Source of the DNA: Ceratotherium simum simum
Lineage: Eukaryota > Chordata > Mammalia > Perissodactyla > Rhinocerotidae
Reading direction: 5' to 3'
NCBI RefSeq assembly: GCF_000283155.1
Contig: NW_004454217.1
Span: forward strand, 3,651,134-3,715,133
DNA length: 64,000 bases
How positions within the stretch are numbered: position 1 is the stretch's first letter; each line of letters opens with the position of its first letter. The notes under the pieces are model-generated. The model saw nothing but the letters and a program-made list of their open reading frames with translations, did not search any database and was not told where the DNA came from. Position numbers and translations under genes: made by a program. This document shows positions 32,330 through 43,814 of the stretch, piece after piece.

Positions 32330-34295
32330 AAAAGCTAGAAAGCCTCAATAACCATATTTTTTTACTTGAAATCCACTAATAATGATTGAGATAAATGACA
32401 AAAAATATGAAGCTAACATTATAGAAATTAACTTCTATGATAAATAAAGATTTGGTTAAACCAAAATTTTTTGCCTGTTCAGAGATAAATAAGGATAATT
32501 TTTCCTTATGTTGCCCCTAGGATATTTGGAGAACTTCAGAAGCTTTATAAATCACTAAAAACAGCACCATTGTTTATAGTTATAGCTTTAGTGCAAATTC
32601 TTCTATACTTAATTTTTTTTTTTTGCTGCATTAGCAAAATTTACAGAGGTGTTGAAGGAGGTGATGGTTCTGCTCTACTTTGGGTTAGTTTCACTTCATG
32701 TAGAGTATTAAATTCTGTTTATTGTTAGTACCTCTTCAACAGGAACTCTAGGAAGTGTTCAGAAATGATGGAGGGACTCTAAAATCTTGATATATGATTA
32801 GTGATTGAAGAAATAGGAAATGTTGAACCTAAAGAAGATGTGACTTCTAAAGCAAATGATAGCTGTCTTCAAGTATGAGAAGGACCATGTGCCTAGTGAG
32901 CATTTTGGCTGGGATTAAACTCAGATATCTTTAAGACAAATGGGAATTATTCTGTAGGGACTGCACTTGGAAAATCATTAGCCCTTGGAAGACTGGCTTC
33001 CCTCTTAAGAACTGTGCAGAGATAGTTTATGTTATCTCTGCATCTCTTTGGACATTTGCTCTTGCTAGTATTTGCCACTGCTTCTGAGGAAACCAGTCTG
33101 ATTAGTTTAGCTAATAATTATTGCCCATTTGGGACAGAGTGCTGCATCCCTGGCTACTTCCAGGTTTGCCAGCCAGACTATAGATGAGATGCATTTGGTT
33201 CACGTCCCTACTCCTGGTTTAATCTATAGCCAGTTCTGTGCTAAGGATCCCTGAGTAGAAGGTTGCGGTTAGTTATATTTCAATTGAAAGAGGGAAATCA
33301 GACATGAAAGGCACCATCACCGTCACACCCAGTATGGACAGTCGTGTGAAAGAGGATATATATCCAAAAGACAGGGCTGCCATGTGTGGTGCCCAGATTG
33401 TGCCCTGCATGAGGAAATCTAGCTGAGAAGGCAAGTGGGAGTTGATTTCCAGCTGGTACTCAGCTTATCAAGTCTTGCCTGCAAGGCACCCTGTCTCTAC
33501 GTGGTGGTGGCTCGTTTTCCAATTCCCACAAAAGCGCATATAGATTGGTGGTGGCCATGGCATAAAAGTATATCAAAGCCGCAATAAAGAATGTTTGAGA
33601 CCAATTTAAAGCAATAGTATTGAGATATATTTATCTAATTAGTCAGTTTTTATTTAGCAATATAGATATTTTGAAAAATTTTTTTAAAGTATGGATCTTC
33701 TGAAATGAAGCATATAAAAATATACACAAATTTTACATTTAAATTTAGAGTGTTCACAAAATCCTTGTTAAGAATTCCTAATAAGAATTCTTTCTTTCAA
33801 AAAAACTATTATGAGCAAAATAAGTTATCAGAGACTTCATTGCCTACAATTAATAAGAATATTTTATATATTCTCCAGAATATCTTTTCTTCTCTCTTAC
33901 TGAAATCTCCAATGAAGGAAGTGAGGAATATTAACATTCTCTTTGGGAAAATAAAACGCACGTAGTTTCAACCGATGGGTCTGTTCTAGCAAACTGGTAT
34001 AGAGTGAGCAGTGGACATGGATACTGTCATTAAAAGGTAAATAAGAGAGAAATAGTTCTCCCTTAAATTAGTGAATCTGTGTTTATATTATCTTGAGAAG
34101 GAATTTTTAAGAGAAAAAATTTTAAACACCAACCATACAATGTTTGTAGAACATTATGAAGACTCCAGGCCCATTTGCCAGAATGTGTGTGTGTGTGGAA
34201 ATGGGGTGAGAAGTTGGATCACAAAACTGCAACTGTCAGAAAGACAGAATTTGAAGATGTATAAAAATATAAAGAGGAAAAATGGAGTATTTTTC
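32330..34295. other. Non-coding stretch, nothing recognised
   Basis: About 2 kb is without a gene. A run of T lies at 32611-32623. The frames at 33705-33965 and 34071-34475 are AT-biased or run into the ERE. I see no RNA gene. Confidence 0.4.
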
Positions 34296-34300
34296 GATAA

Positions 34301-34573
34301 AAATGTATTCCTCCCTTGGGACTGGCCTGGTGGCACAGTGGTTAAGTTCATGCGCTCTGCTTTGGTGGCCCAGGGTTTGCAGTTTGGATCCCGGGTGCAG
34401 ACCTACGCACTGCTTGTCAAGCCATGCTGTGGCGGCATCCCATATAAAGTAGAGGAAGACAGGCACGGATGTTAGCTCAGGGCCAATCTTCCACAGCAAA
34501 AAGAGGAGGATTGACAACATATGTTAGCTCAGGGCTAATTTTCCCCACCAAATAAAGAAGAAATTTATTCCTC
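34301..34573 (+). mobile_element. ERE SINE, long-tail form, with 13-bp TSDs
   Basis: The body is about 34314-34560. It reads gggactggcctggtggcaca, gtggttaagttcatgcgctc, a B-box-like gtttggatcc, gccatgctgtggcggcatcc, catataaagtagaggaagac. Two gatgttagctcagggccaat-type tails follow. The TSDs aaatgtattcctc (34301-34313) and aaatttattcctc (34561-34573) differ at one base. Plus and minus frames over it are artefacts. Confidence 0.93.
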
Positions 34574-34664
34574 ATTTAAAATATTTATTTTTTTTAAAAA
34601 ATTCAGATATCTGAATCATTGAGTTTCAGTCACTTGATGATAACAGGCATTAACACTATATTAT

Positions 34665-34800
34665 TTGCTTACTCATTCTGCAAACATTTATTAGCTATCT
34701 ACTATGCATTAACTTTGGAGGCAGATACTGAGATATAAAACAATTGGTCCCTGATTTTGAGCAGTTCTCTTTTGAGTAATAGAAAATTATATTTTTCAAA
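34665..34800 (-). repeat. L2 3'-end fragment, antisense
   Basis: The sequence cattctgcaaacatttatta, gctatctactatgcattaac, then cagatactgagatataaaac follows the reverse complement of the L2 terminus (caacaaatatttattgagcacctactatgtgcc). Confidence 0.55.
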
Positions 34801-34804
34801 TGTG

Positions 34805-35770
34805 TTAGGCCAATATAAAATTGAGATTTGTAGGTATACCCTTTTATGTTAACACAAGTCTTGGTTAGGGCTGCAATTTTATAATCAATTTGTATTGGAT
34901 AATTTAAAAAACTCCCCCAGAAGATTGTGATTTTCAAATAATTCAGCTTGTGTTGGGGGACAATATAATAGTGATAAAAGCAAAACTCAGAGGAAACTTT
35001 CTAGAAAAAAAGATAATTTGGTTAAATTGTTCTTTTTAGACTCATGTAAAGACGTAGATCATTAAAAGAGCTCTATTGTATCTGGTAGCATAAAATGCAA
35101 AGATTAATAGGATGTTATATAATGATAGCCCCACACCTTGATTTAAATATGAAAACTGTGGATTTGATTTTTTTTTTTGTCCAGGGCAAGATAGTGAACT
35201 TTCAAGATTTTATTATTTGTTTTCCTTCAGCTGATCTTAATGATTTTTTTCTGATGATGTAAAAGATTTGTAAGCAATCAAAGTTGGAATTAAGAATAAA
35301 TTTTTTTGTAGCGTTCTTTAAGTGTTTGGATTTTCTGAGGTCTTCTTACTGTTCTCCTTCACATGAATTAATTCTTATTGTTGGCATTAATGTGCTGTGC
35401 TATACCTTGGAACCCTAACATCTGTAGAAATCTAACAAGTTGAAATGTGGGCTGCCAGATGTCTTATTTTAGTGCATAATGTCCTGATAACATTAAATAT
35501 GGGGCTGGAACCTTTCAATACTAAACTTTGATCCGAGTATAATTATTTAATAAATAGATTAAAGAGTTACCTTAGTAGTCTTAAAGTTAGATATATGTAT
35601 AGATTTAAAAACCATTTTTTACTTCCTAGGTGTTTTCTTACACTCATGAAACAACTCCTCTAAGTGTCAATAGTTTGGTGAGATCCAAATAGTGCTGTAT
35701 TTTCTGCTTAAAACTGTTTATTGCTAGTACAATTTGAGATTGGATAGTACATTGGAGATACAAAGATGAG
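34805..35770. other. Non-coding stretch, nothing recognised
   Basis: This is AT-rich unique-looking sequence. I see no gene, RNA or repeat that I can support. Confidence 0.4.
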
Positions 35771-35774
35771 AAAA

Positions 35775-36460
35775 TTAATTAAACAATATTTTTTGAGCAC
35801 TTGCTACGTGCCAGGCGCTCTTCTAGTCTGGAGATGCAGAAGCAAAATAAGATAAGTAAGATTTCTTCTCTTATAGTCTCACCATTGGGGAAGAAAATCA
35901 ATCAAGAAGTTATTATAACATTAATTAATGATACGTGCTCTGTAGAAATTAAAACAATATACATGACTGACTGGGTGGGGACTTGCAATGGATGGTCTGG
36001 CAAGATTTCCATTAGGACATGATAATTGAAAAGCAAGTAGGAGGCAGCTCTGAGCAGTTCAAAGAGAAGAGCATTTCAGCAGAGGAAAGATGCAGTGCAA
36101 GGGGGACTAAGGTGGGAAAGGGCTTGGAGTGTTCCTGGGACTGAACTAGAGCAGGAGATGAGGGGAGAGGGTAAGGAAATAGAAGCAGAATAGAAGTAAA
36201 AATATAGACCAGCATAAGACGTTTGAGTATTATTCTAACTGATGTGTCAGTTCTTTGGCAAGTTCTAAGCAGAAGAGTATTATATGATACAACATGGAAC
36301 AAAGGAATGACCAGTGGAGTTGGCAAAATGGAGGTTATTGGAAACTTTTAAAAGAAGGATTAGCAGAGTAATGGAGACAAAACCCAACTGGAGCAGACTG
36401 AGAGGAGGATAAGAAAGAGGAAGTACAGACAGTACCTACAGAAAATTTTCTGTGAAGAAG
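35775..36460 (-). mobile_element. L2 LINE relic, antisense
   Basis: It starts with ttgagcacttgctacgtgcc and aggcgctcttctagtctgga, the reverse complement of the L2 3' end. It then moves upstream through L2: cattggggaagaaaatcaat, gcatttcagcagaggaaaga, tgtcagttctttggcaagtt, ctggagcagactgagaggag. Short frames on both strands are antisense shadows. The purine-biased sequence to about 36960 may continue the L2, but I cannot align it with confidence. Confidence 0.6.
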
Positions 36461-36464
36461 AGCA

Positions 36465-37375
36465 AAGAAATGGGCAGCACTAGGGGAATTTGGGTTCAAA
36501 GTAGTTTCTTTCTTCTTTTTAATGAGAAAGTTTACTACAGCATTTCTGAATGTTGATGCAAATGATCTAGTAAAAAGGAAGAATTTGTGATTCAAATGAA
36601 TGATTTCACCTTTTCAGGAACAAAATCTTTGAGTCAGACAAAGGAGATGGGATCCAGATCACCAAGAGAGGAGTTGACCTTGACTCTGATGGGTAAAAAA
36701 CAACTTTATCCACCATAACTGGAGGGAATGCAGAGAGTGTGGGGTACAGACGGAGGTGGGCTGGTAGAATGGGTGGTCAGAAGATAGATGGGTCACTTCT
36801 ATTTTCTCAGTGATTATTGGCTGAGATTGAGTGAGTGGACTGTGTGTAGGAGGTTTGAGAAGATTGGAAAAGATGAGTAAAAAGATTTCAGTATTGTCAT
36901 TAAGCATATCAATTAATAACGAATTGTTGTGGCCATTATATAAAACTTGGAAATGTGGATCACATTCTCTTGACAGACAGAAATGGAAAGAAGAGGCACA
37001 GAGGCCTTTGTGCAGGAGCTGGTCAAAGAGAATAGGTAGGCCCAAACTTTTTGAGAAGTTTTGCCATCGTTCTTTTCAGAACTCCTTGTCCACTTATTCA
37101 GAAGGATTTATTATTAGTATTAGTATTATTTTATTTTTATTTTAAATCTCCAACCTAATCCTTGCTTTTAGAACTACTCAATTTCCTAAGGTAGGAAGCT
37201 GTCCCCCAGGGAGTTCCTTAATTATTTCATTGAGAGGTGTAATCATTACTCATGAGCTCCATGCATTGCTATTATCACCATGCTAAGTTTAGCCTTTGAT
37301 ATTTTCATTCCATAATTTTAGCCTACTGTGAGATAAAATGAACAGAAAAACCAGCTGCAATAATATGGACTCGTT
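36465..37375. other. Non-coding stretch, possible L2 continuation
   Basis: The 128-codon minus frame (37045 down to 36659) and the overlapping 104-codon plus frame have no recognisable domain. A run of ATTAGT-type repeats near 37108-37135 is low complexity. Confidence 0.35.
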
Positions 37376-37377
37376 AA

Positions 37378-37520
37378 ATTTCTAGAACTAGAAAAGACCT
37401 TAGAGATGATGCAAGTCATCTCCTTTTGCCAAAGAGGAAACAAACCCAGAGGCTGAGATGACTTACCCAACATCAGCCCCTTTAGTTGCAATACTAGGAG
37501 GAGAAAGAGGCTTCTCCATT
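37378..37520 (-). repeat. MIR-like SINE relic, antisense
   Basis: The sequence aaaagaccttagagatgatg, ccaaagaggaaacaaaccca, gaggctgagatgacttaccc follows the antisense MIR-type core (acagatgaggaaactgaggcccagagaggtgaagtgacttgccc). Confidence 0.5.
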
Positions 37521-37524
37521 CCAG

Positions 37525-39268
37525 CCCTTTGCATTCTCTTATCGTTTAGCACTTAGTTTAGGGTAAATAATTTCTTTGTTTGAAATCATAACAGCTCTAT
37601 GAATGCACATGTCCTTTTCTGCGTTTTGGGCTCTTCATGATTAGTGGACCTCTTCTAGTTTTCCAGAACATCACCAGCAGATATGTTCCTTTAAAAAACT
37701 TGACTGACGTCAAATTTTTAAATAAGAAATATTATATCGGAAATTTACCTGCACTGTATGGGAGATGGGTTTAATTTAAGTAGCTAAAAGTGATCGTAGT
37801 ATTCAGATGAGGTGACAAATTTAACTAGATTTTCTCCAAAGGAAAGTGTTAGAGGAAACACATCAGGTTGGATATCATTTTGAATGTGTTTGCAGTAGAT
37901 AAATATAATTGTCAAATATCAAGAGTCCATATAAACCTACGTTATCTTTTAAGTTCAAGTGTAAGTGTCTTACGTCTTCATTTGATTATAAAAATAAAAA
38001 GTTATGTATCTGAATTGGCATTAACAAAAGGTCAGAACCTAATGTGGGATTAAAATGAATGGAGGAGAAATTTTAAAAATAGATATTAAAAGAAATGGAT
38101 TTGTTTATTTAAAACAAATTTTTATTATTTAAAACAGTAAATTGAAGGGTTACATCTTAACAGCTTTTTTTCTTAGTTGTTGACAGTATGATCTGATTTA
38201 TTGTGAAGCATCATAAAAGATGATTTACTAAAGCAGAACATACAGTTTGAATATATCCAATAGGGCAATAGCTAATATAGATATATGATTTAGGAAAAGG
38301 TGTTATCTTGTTAAATCAAAATATATTATTCACTATTTAAACAATGGAAAAAAATTTGATTTATTAATGCACATGGCAGTTACAGTACATTTTCCAAGGA
38401 AATTGAGTAGATTTCCCCTATCCATTAATTTCCATTACCACCCATTCATTTCTACCCACTGGCAGCCAGTCTACTCATGCATACAGCATTTGCCTCACAT
38501 TTTCTATTAACTGATGTTTAGCAAATCTCACTCTCAATCTTATCAAATGACAGGCACTAAATTTTTGACAAGCACATTAAAATAGAGTTTCTAATTGGGA
38601 AGAAATAACATAATCGGTAGCACAGAATGCCTTTCTAATGTAATGCCCATTAAGGTGTCTGCATTTGCAAGAGGGTTGAAGATTGTGCTCTTTTCCAGAG
38701 AAGATGTAACCTTTTCCTCATCATGCCTAATAAATGCCCAGGGGAAACAAAATAATAAGGCCCTCCATTATTGTCATGAGAAAACTAAAGTAACAGGCTA
38801 GACTTACAGGCTACAGGAATGCTATTAATTGTAGATGTTATTAGTTTTTTGGTTTTTTTTAATCTCTATTGGGATTGGGGGAAAAGCTGAGGTGGCGCCA
38901 TGTGGAAGATTTAATTGGCTTATAGGCAGCTCTGTTAAGAATTTCCAGCACCTAACATTTCACAAAGCAAAAGATCATACATATATGTCCTTCTTTCCTG
39001 TATGAATAAGTTGCATAAGTGCTTTAGCGATTCATGAATTTGAAATACAGTCTTAATTTTTGAAAATTACTGGATAAGTAGTAGTATTCAGTATACTGAA
39101 TACTGAATACTGAAAAAAACTGGGATAATTAAAGACAATGCAAACATTAGGTGAGTTTTTTTTTTCATTGCTGTTAAGAAAGAGAATATGCAAAAGCTGA
39201 TGATGCTGTATCATGTCTCTTGTATTTTAAGTCTTTATTTTTTAGTAGAGGCGTAACTTTAAAGAATT
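37525..39268. other. Non-coding, repeat-poor stretch
   Basis: About 1.7 kb has no recognised repeat until the ERE at 39276. The segment 38590-38810 is unique-looking and less AT-biased than its surroundings. A 22-bp perfect palindrome lies at 39083-39104. Confidence 0.4.
39083..39104. repeat. 22-bp perfect palindrome with CTGAATA tandem units
   Basis: Positions 39083-39104 equal their own reverse complement. The centre is GTATAC and the arms are AGTATTCA/TGAATACT. The right arm continues into a third partial ctgaata unit up to about 39113, so a small tandem repeat overlaps the palindrome. Confidence 0.85.
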
Positions 39269-39275
39269 GCATGAC

Positions 39276-39429
39276 AGAGCCAGCCCCGTGGCTTAGCAGT
39301 TAAGTGCTCGCACTCCGCTACTGCCGGCCTGGGGTTCAGATCCCAGGTGCGCACCAACGCACCGCTTCTCCGGCCATGCTGAGGCCGCGTCCCACATACA
39401 GCAACTAGAAGGATGTGCAACTATGACAT
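39276..39429 (+). mobile_element. ERE SINE, short form, cut by the assembly gap
   Basis: It reads agagccagccccgtggctta, gcagttaagtgctcgcactc, a B-box-like gggttcagatcc, then ctgaggccgcgtcccacata and cagcaactagaaggatgtgc before the Ns begin. The remaining 3' end and TSD are inside the gap or missing. The 8 bp before it (gcatgaca, 39269-39276) recur at 40456-40463 on the other side of the gap. Confidence 0.93.
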
Positions 39430-40258
39430 NNNNNNNNNNNNNNNNNNNNNNNNNNNNNNNNNNNNNNNNNNNNNNNNNNNNNNNNNNNNNNNNNNNNNNN
39501 NNNNNNNNNNNNNNNNNNNNNNNNNNNNNNNNNNNNNNNNNNNNNNNNNNNNNNNNNNNNNNNNNNNNNNNNNNNNNNNNNNNNNNNNNNNNNNNNNNNN
39601 NNNNNNNNNNNNNNNNNNNNNNNNNNNNNNNNNNNNNNNNNNNNNNNNNNNNNNNNNNNNNNNNNNNNNNNNNNNNNNNNNNNNNNNNNNNNNNNNNNNN
39701 NNNNNNNNNNNNNNNNNNNNNNNNNNNNNNNNNNNNNNNNNNNNNNNNNNNNNNNNNNNNNNNNNNNNNNNNNNNNNNNNNNNNNNNNNNNNNNNNNNNN
39801 NNNNNNNNNNNNNNNNNNNNNNNNNNNNNNNNNNNNNNNNNNNNNNNNNNNNNNNNNNNNNNNNNNNNNNNNNNNNNNNNNNNNNNNNNNNNNNNNNNNN
39901 NNNNNNNNNNNNNNNNNNNNNNNNNNNNNNNNNNNNNNNNNNNNNNNNNNNNNNNNNNNNNNNNNNNNNNNNNNNNNNNNNNNNNNNNNNNNNNNNNNNN
40001 NNNNNNNNNNNNNNNNNNNNNNNNNNNNNNNNNNNNNNNNNNNNNNNNNNNNNNNNNNNNNNNNNNNNNNNNNNNNNNNNNNNNNNNNNNNNNNNNNNNN
40101 NNNNNNNNNNNNNNNNNNNNNNNNNNNNNNNNNNNNNNNNNNNNNNNNNNNNNNNNNNNNNNNNNNNNNNNNNNNNNNNNNNNNNNNNNNNNNNNNNNNN
40201 NNNNNNNNNNNNNNNNNNNNNNNNNNNNNNNNNNNNNNNNNNNNNNNNNNNNNNNNNN
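39430..40258. other. Assembly gap (829 N)
   Basis: These are unresolved bases between an ERE on the left and an antisense L1 on the right. The long frames that appear to cross it (39413-40426 and 39421-40464) are artefacts of translating Ns. The true length and content are unknown. Confidence 0.99.
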
Positions 40259-40455
40259 GGGTTGTTAGTTTTTTTGTTGTTGAGATGCATGAGTTCTTTA
40301 TCTATTTTGGAGATTAACCCCTTATCAGATGTATGGTTTGCAGATATCTTCTCCCAATTGTTAGGTTGTCTTTTCATTTTGTTGATGGTTTCCTTTGCTG
40401 TGCAGAAGCTTTTTAGTTTGATGTAGTCCCATTTGTTTATTTTTTCTATTGTTTC
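40259..40455 (-). mobile_element. L1 LINE fragment, ORF2 C-terminal part, antisense
   Basis: The minus strand encodes about 65 codons of L1 ORF2p without a stop, including [20 protein letters not shown] and [13 protein letters not shown]. These lie in the region after the reverse transcriptase domain. The open frame and close match suggest a fairly young L1. It is 5'-truncated at about 40455, where the sequence leaves L1 and reads gcatgaca. The rest of the element must lie in the gap. Confidence 0.88.
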
Positions 40456-40464
40456 GCATGACAA

Positions 40465-42590
40465 AATTCTATGGGACAGAAGACAACATGATGTGGAAAA
40501 GCAGTGGTAGGTCCTTCACTGGCCTCATATGAAAAGTTCCATATAAATATATAATACTAAAGTTTTGTGTATTTGTGTAAAAAGCTTAAAAGTAGCCTGA
40601 ATACTGAGGTTCATTTTAACTAGAAAATTGCATTCTTAGATAAAATTTTAAGGTTTTCCTTAAAAGTGTATAATCTTTTATTTATTTCCTTTGGCTATAT
40701 TAATGCAGTTATTCATGCATAAATTTATTAAAATCCACTGCTTGTGAGCATTGAAAACTATGGGTTTTATCTAGTCAAATATCTGACATGGCATCAAAAA
40801 ATCCATAAAAGATTTTACAAGCTCTATAAAATCATAAAGAAAGCAAAACGTTTTAAACTAATCAAGCAAAAAGAAATGAATCTGGGCTATTAGATAATCA
40901 TTCTAAGTCACTTTTGAAATATTTAAGTTTTAATAATATAAGTCAATTAAAAACATCAGTTTGAAATTTATCCTTACATAAAAAAACATAATTGAATGTC
41001 TATTATGCAAAAGGCTCCCAAAGAATTTTCTCTGCCAGTAAACATGATAATCTCTATTTTATGACAATGCATTACTTTCCTAAGTATTCATGTAGCTAAT
41101 ATTTTCCATTCATATAGCCCCAAGAACTGTACTGTCTTTCATTGAAATAAAAAAGTTTGTGTTCAAGAGCTTAAAATCTCCTTAAGATAAAAATGATTTC
41201 AATCAGATAGTTATATATTGCATGTATATATATAACATGTGCACGTACATCATACATATGTGCACACGTATACACATATATAGCACATATCCACATATAT
41301 ATTCATATATGTGTGTGTGTATAATAAAAAGTGGTGTTACCTTAAGATGTTTCATAATTTTTTGATAGAACAGAATGGCTGTGAAAGTCATATTCTTCTC
41401 TCCCTTAACTGACTTCACAATGGATTCTCATCTCAGTTATTTAATGAGAAGTTCTTCTAACTCAACTCTTAAAAATAAGAATTGAGTAATAAGTGTACTC
41501 AACTCTTAAAAATAAAATTTAAAACTGGAAATTATATGTTTATTATATTCTGTGTTTCTTTCGTATCTGTAAATGCAGTTACCTGGGCACAACAAAAACT
41601 CCAGAATATGTTTCATCTTTTCCATCTTTAACTCCTTAAGTTAGAAAGGATAGTATTGAGCTCTCACGGAAGCATCAATAGGAACTGTTCTCTTAAGTGA
41701 CTTAATGGAAATTGGAATCTGACTAGATTTAATACCCGATTATATAATAATATTTTTACGTGAGAATGTACCTTAAGGTAAAAATCCACCTGAAATAAAG
41801 CATTTATGAATATCCGCCACATGATAATCTCTAAAGAAAATTGGATCAAAGTGAAAAGTTGTCAGTCAAATTCATGTAAAATGAATGATACCTTACTGGG
41901 TTTTTCAAAAAAAAATTCACGGTGCCTTCTTTTACAAAATGCAAGATCCTTTTGGTGACAAAGTGACTGATCACAATTGTTTGGCACATTTGGATATTTG
42001 TAAATCAGGTTTTCATAGAAACAAGAACACATTTGAGGGAAAGGAAAAAGTTGTATCTTTTAACTGAAAAGCAGACTAGATTTTGTGTTGTCCATCTTCA
42101 AAGAGAGAAGGGTCAGAATGCAGATTGTCTGTACTACAACATACTGACAAAAAGCAGTGGCAACCATAGTACTGATTTAGCAGTCATCTGACACATATGG
42201 ATTCATTTTAAAGGCGGTCACAACTTTCCATTGCTTGAAATAAAATACAGTTGACTCTTATTCTGAACGTGGGACGTGGAATGGCAGAAAATTTGAGATG
42301 ATTAATAACGTAGAGGTTTTTCGTTTGCATGATCTGAACATTCTACTGACTGGAAAATTTCAAATGTATCAATAGTTCAGATGACAAGAGTTTTATAATG
42401 ATTCCTGACTAAATACCATTAGTCATAACAGGATCTTAATACTTTCATTCTCAATTCTTCTGCATAGTAGGCAAAAAGTGAAATGCTGATTAGCATATTG
42501 CTGTATTTTTTCATCAAGAGAAAGGCAATGACATATATTTAGTCTGGTGTTGTTTGAGCTCAGATTAAACTAGAATGATGCCTGGTGCAG
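40465..42590. other. Non-coding, AT-rich stretch
   Basis: About 2.1 kb is without a gene. A run of alternating purine/pyrimidine sequence (TA, TG, CA) lies at 41210-41321. A direct duplication of ctcaactcttaaaaataa occurs at about 41461 and 41499. The rest is unique-looking. Confidence 0.4.
41210..41321. repeat. Imperfect (TA/TG/CA)n alternating tract
   Basis: The tract includes gtatatatataacatgtgca, acatatgtgcacacgtatac and atatatgtgtgtgtgta. The alternating purine-pyrimidine composition favours cruciform or left-handed DNA in principle. Confidence 0.8.
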
Positions 42591-42594
42591 GGAT

Positions 42595-42700
42595 ACCATA
42601 ATTCATTAACAAATATTTATTGTCAGCTATTTGCAAGGTATTGTGTATGATGAATAGAAAGAGGCCCTTGCACTCAAAGCTATTCAATAAATAGAAGAAA
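42595..42700 (-). repeat. L2 3'-end fragment, antisense
   Basis: The sequence attcattaacaaatatttat, tgtcagctatttgcaaggta, then ttgtgtatgatgaatagaaa resembles the reverse complement of the L2 terminus. Confidence 0.45.
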
Positions 42701-43124
42701 GCCATTTATTCAAACACAAACTTTCCTTGGGAAGACATAATTCTTCGTTAGTAGACTAGAGACGTCTGCTTGAAGGTAAGACCCCTATTAGTCAGTCTCT
42801 CTGGTACTTTATATATTTCCGGGAAAAATCACCATATCTTGCCTTCTTAAACATGCATATGGTTGCCTGTGTGTTTCCTATTCGGGCAGACTGGCAGCAT
42901 CTCCATTAATAATGATCACTGAAGAATTTCCTGTGTCACATGTTTATAAGCATCAAGTTCAAACCTCTATTCTTGTAAAATGAATTCATCAATTGGGGAA
43001 ACTTATAAATAAAGCTGTTGGAAGAAAGATAGTAAGGGGGAAGTATTTTGTAATAAAGATGCATTAGAGGAATTATCTTTCTTCCTGTTTTTCCATTTCA
43101 CCACTGTTAGATGTTTTCAGGACA

Positions 43125-43265
43125 CGAAAGAAAAAAAGAAAGAGAGATGAAAGGAAGGAAGGAGAAAGAGAAAGTAAAGGAAGAAAGAAGAAAAGAGAGA
43201 GAGAAGGAAGGAAGGCAGTCACGCAGGCAGGCAGACAGGCAGGCAGGAAGGTAGAAAGGAAAGAA
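43125..43265. repeat. Purine-rich (GGAA/GAAA)n and (CAGG)n tract
   Basis: It begins with gaaagaaaaaaagaaagaga and gaaggaaggagaaagagaaa. It ends with a CAGG-type sub-tract (gcaggcaggcagacaggcag). The 90-codon minus frame here (Leu/Ser/Phe-rich) is an artefact. Confidence 0.9.
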
Positions 43266-43269
43266 TATA

Positions 43270-43625
43270 GCTTTTCTTCTTCAGATAGGCCAGGTCTGAT
43301 GATTGTTTTCTTTAATATCAGAACAATCTTAATAAGCAACAGCATCCCAGCCGGTGTTGTGGTGAAGTAAAAATTGACAGATTAATGAGGTGATTCCTAG
43401 TCAAATTAAAGAACAGAAAAAGAATTCTTCACTTGCAGCATATGCTATAGTCAATTTAGTGTACAATTAAGGCTACACTCTTATATACCCTTAATGTGAA
43501 GGGAATAGAATTTCTTTTCCTTGGGAAAAATATCTGTTGTAAAATAATTTTTCATATAACCATTTTAGGGAGACATTCTGTAATTCCAGATAACAGGATT
43601 AAGCCATCTTTATACATTTCTGATA
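43270..43625. other. Non-coding stretch, nothing recognised
   Basis: This is AT-rich unique-looking sequence between the purine tract and an L2 piece. Confidence 0.4.
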
Positions 43626-43629
43626 ATCT

Positions 43630-43715
43630 TGGCTGTATTTTCCCTCCCTCTCATGCCTTCTGTAGGGCTTAGTATATGGAACACGTTCAATACTTGCTAG
43701 TTGACTGATAATGAA
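43630..43715 (+). repeat. L2 3'-end fragment
   Basis: The sequence ctcatgccttctgtagggct, then tagtatatggaacacgttca, then atacttgctagttgactgat resembles the L2 terminus (cagtgcctggcacatagtaggcgctcaataaat). Confidence 0.4.
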
Positions 43716-43814
43716 CAAAACCTTAGAAAGGCTTCACCTGTGGTTTGGAAAGTTGAGCTCATTTGGGGGCAAAAGCTTAACATACTGACCCGTACACCTG
43801 ATTTCTGGATGAGG

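Noticed and set aside
34071..34475. 134-codon plus-strand frame
   Set aside because: It ends inside an ERE, has low-complexity composition upstream and overlaps minus frames. No domain is visible.
36659..37045. 128-codon minus-strand frame
   Set aside because: It has no domain, lies next to or within a probable L2 relic, and overlaps a plus frame.
39413..40464. Very long frames on both strands (up to 347 codons)
   Set aside because: Most codons are Ns from the assembly gap. Only about 65 codons on the minus strand are real and they belong to L1 ORF2.
42250..42290. Tigger-like start (acagttgactcttattctga)
   Set aside because: Only about 20 bases resemble a Tigger/mariner end, and I found no matching right end or TA target duplication.
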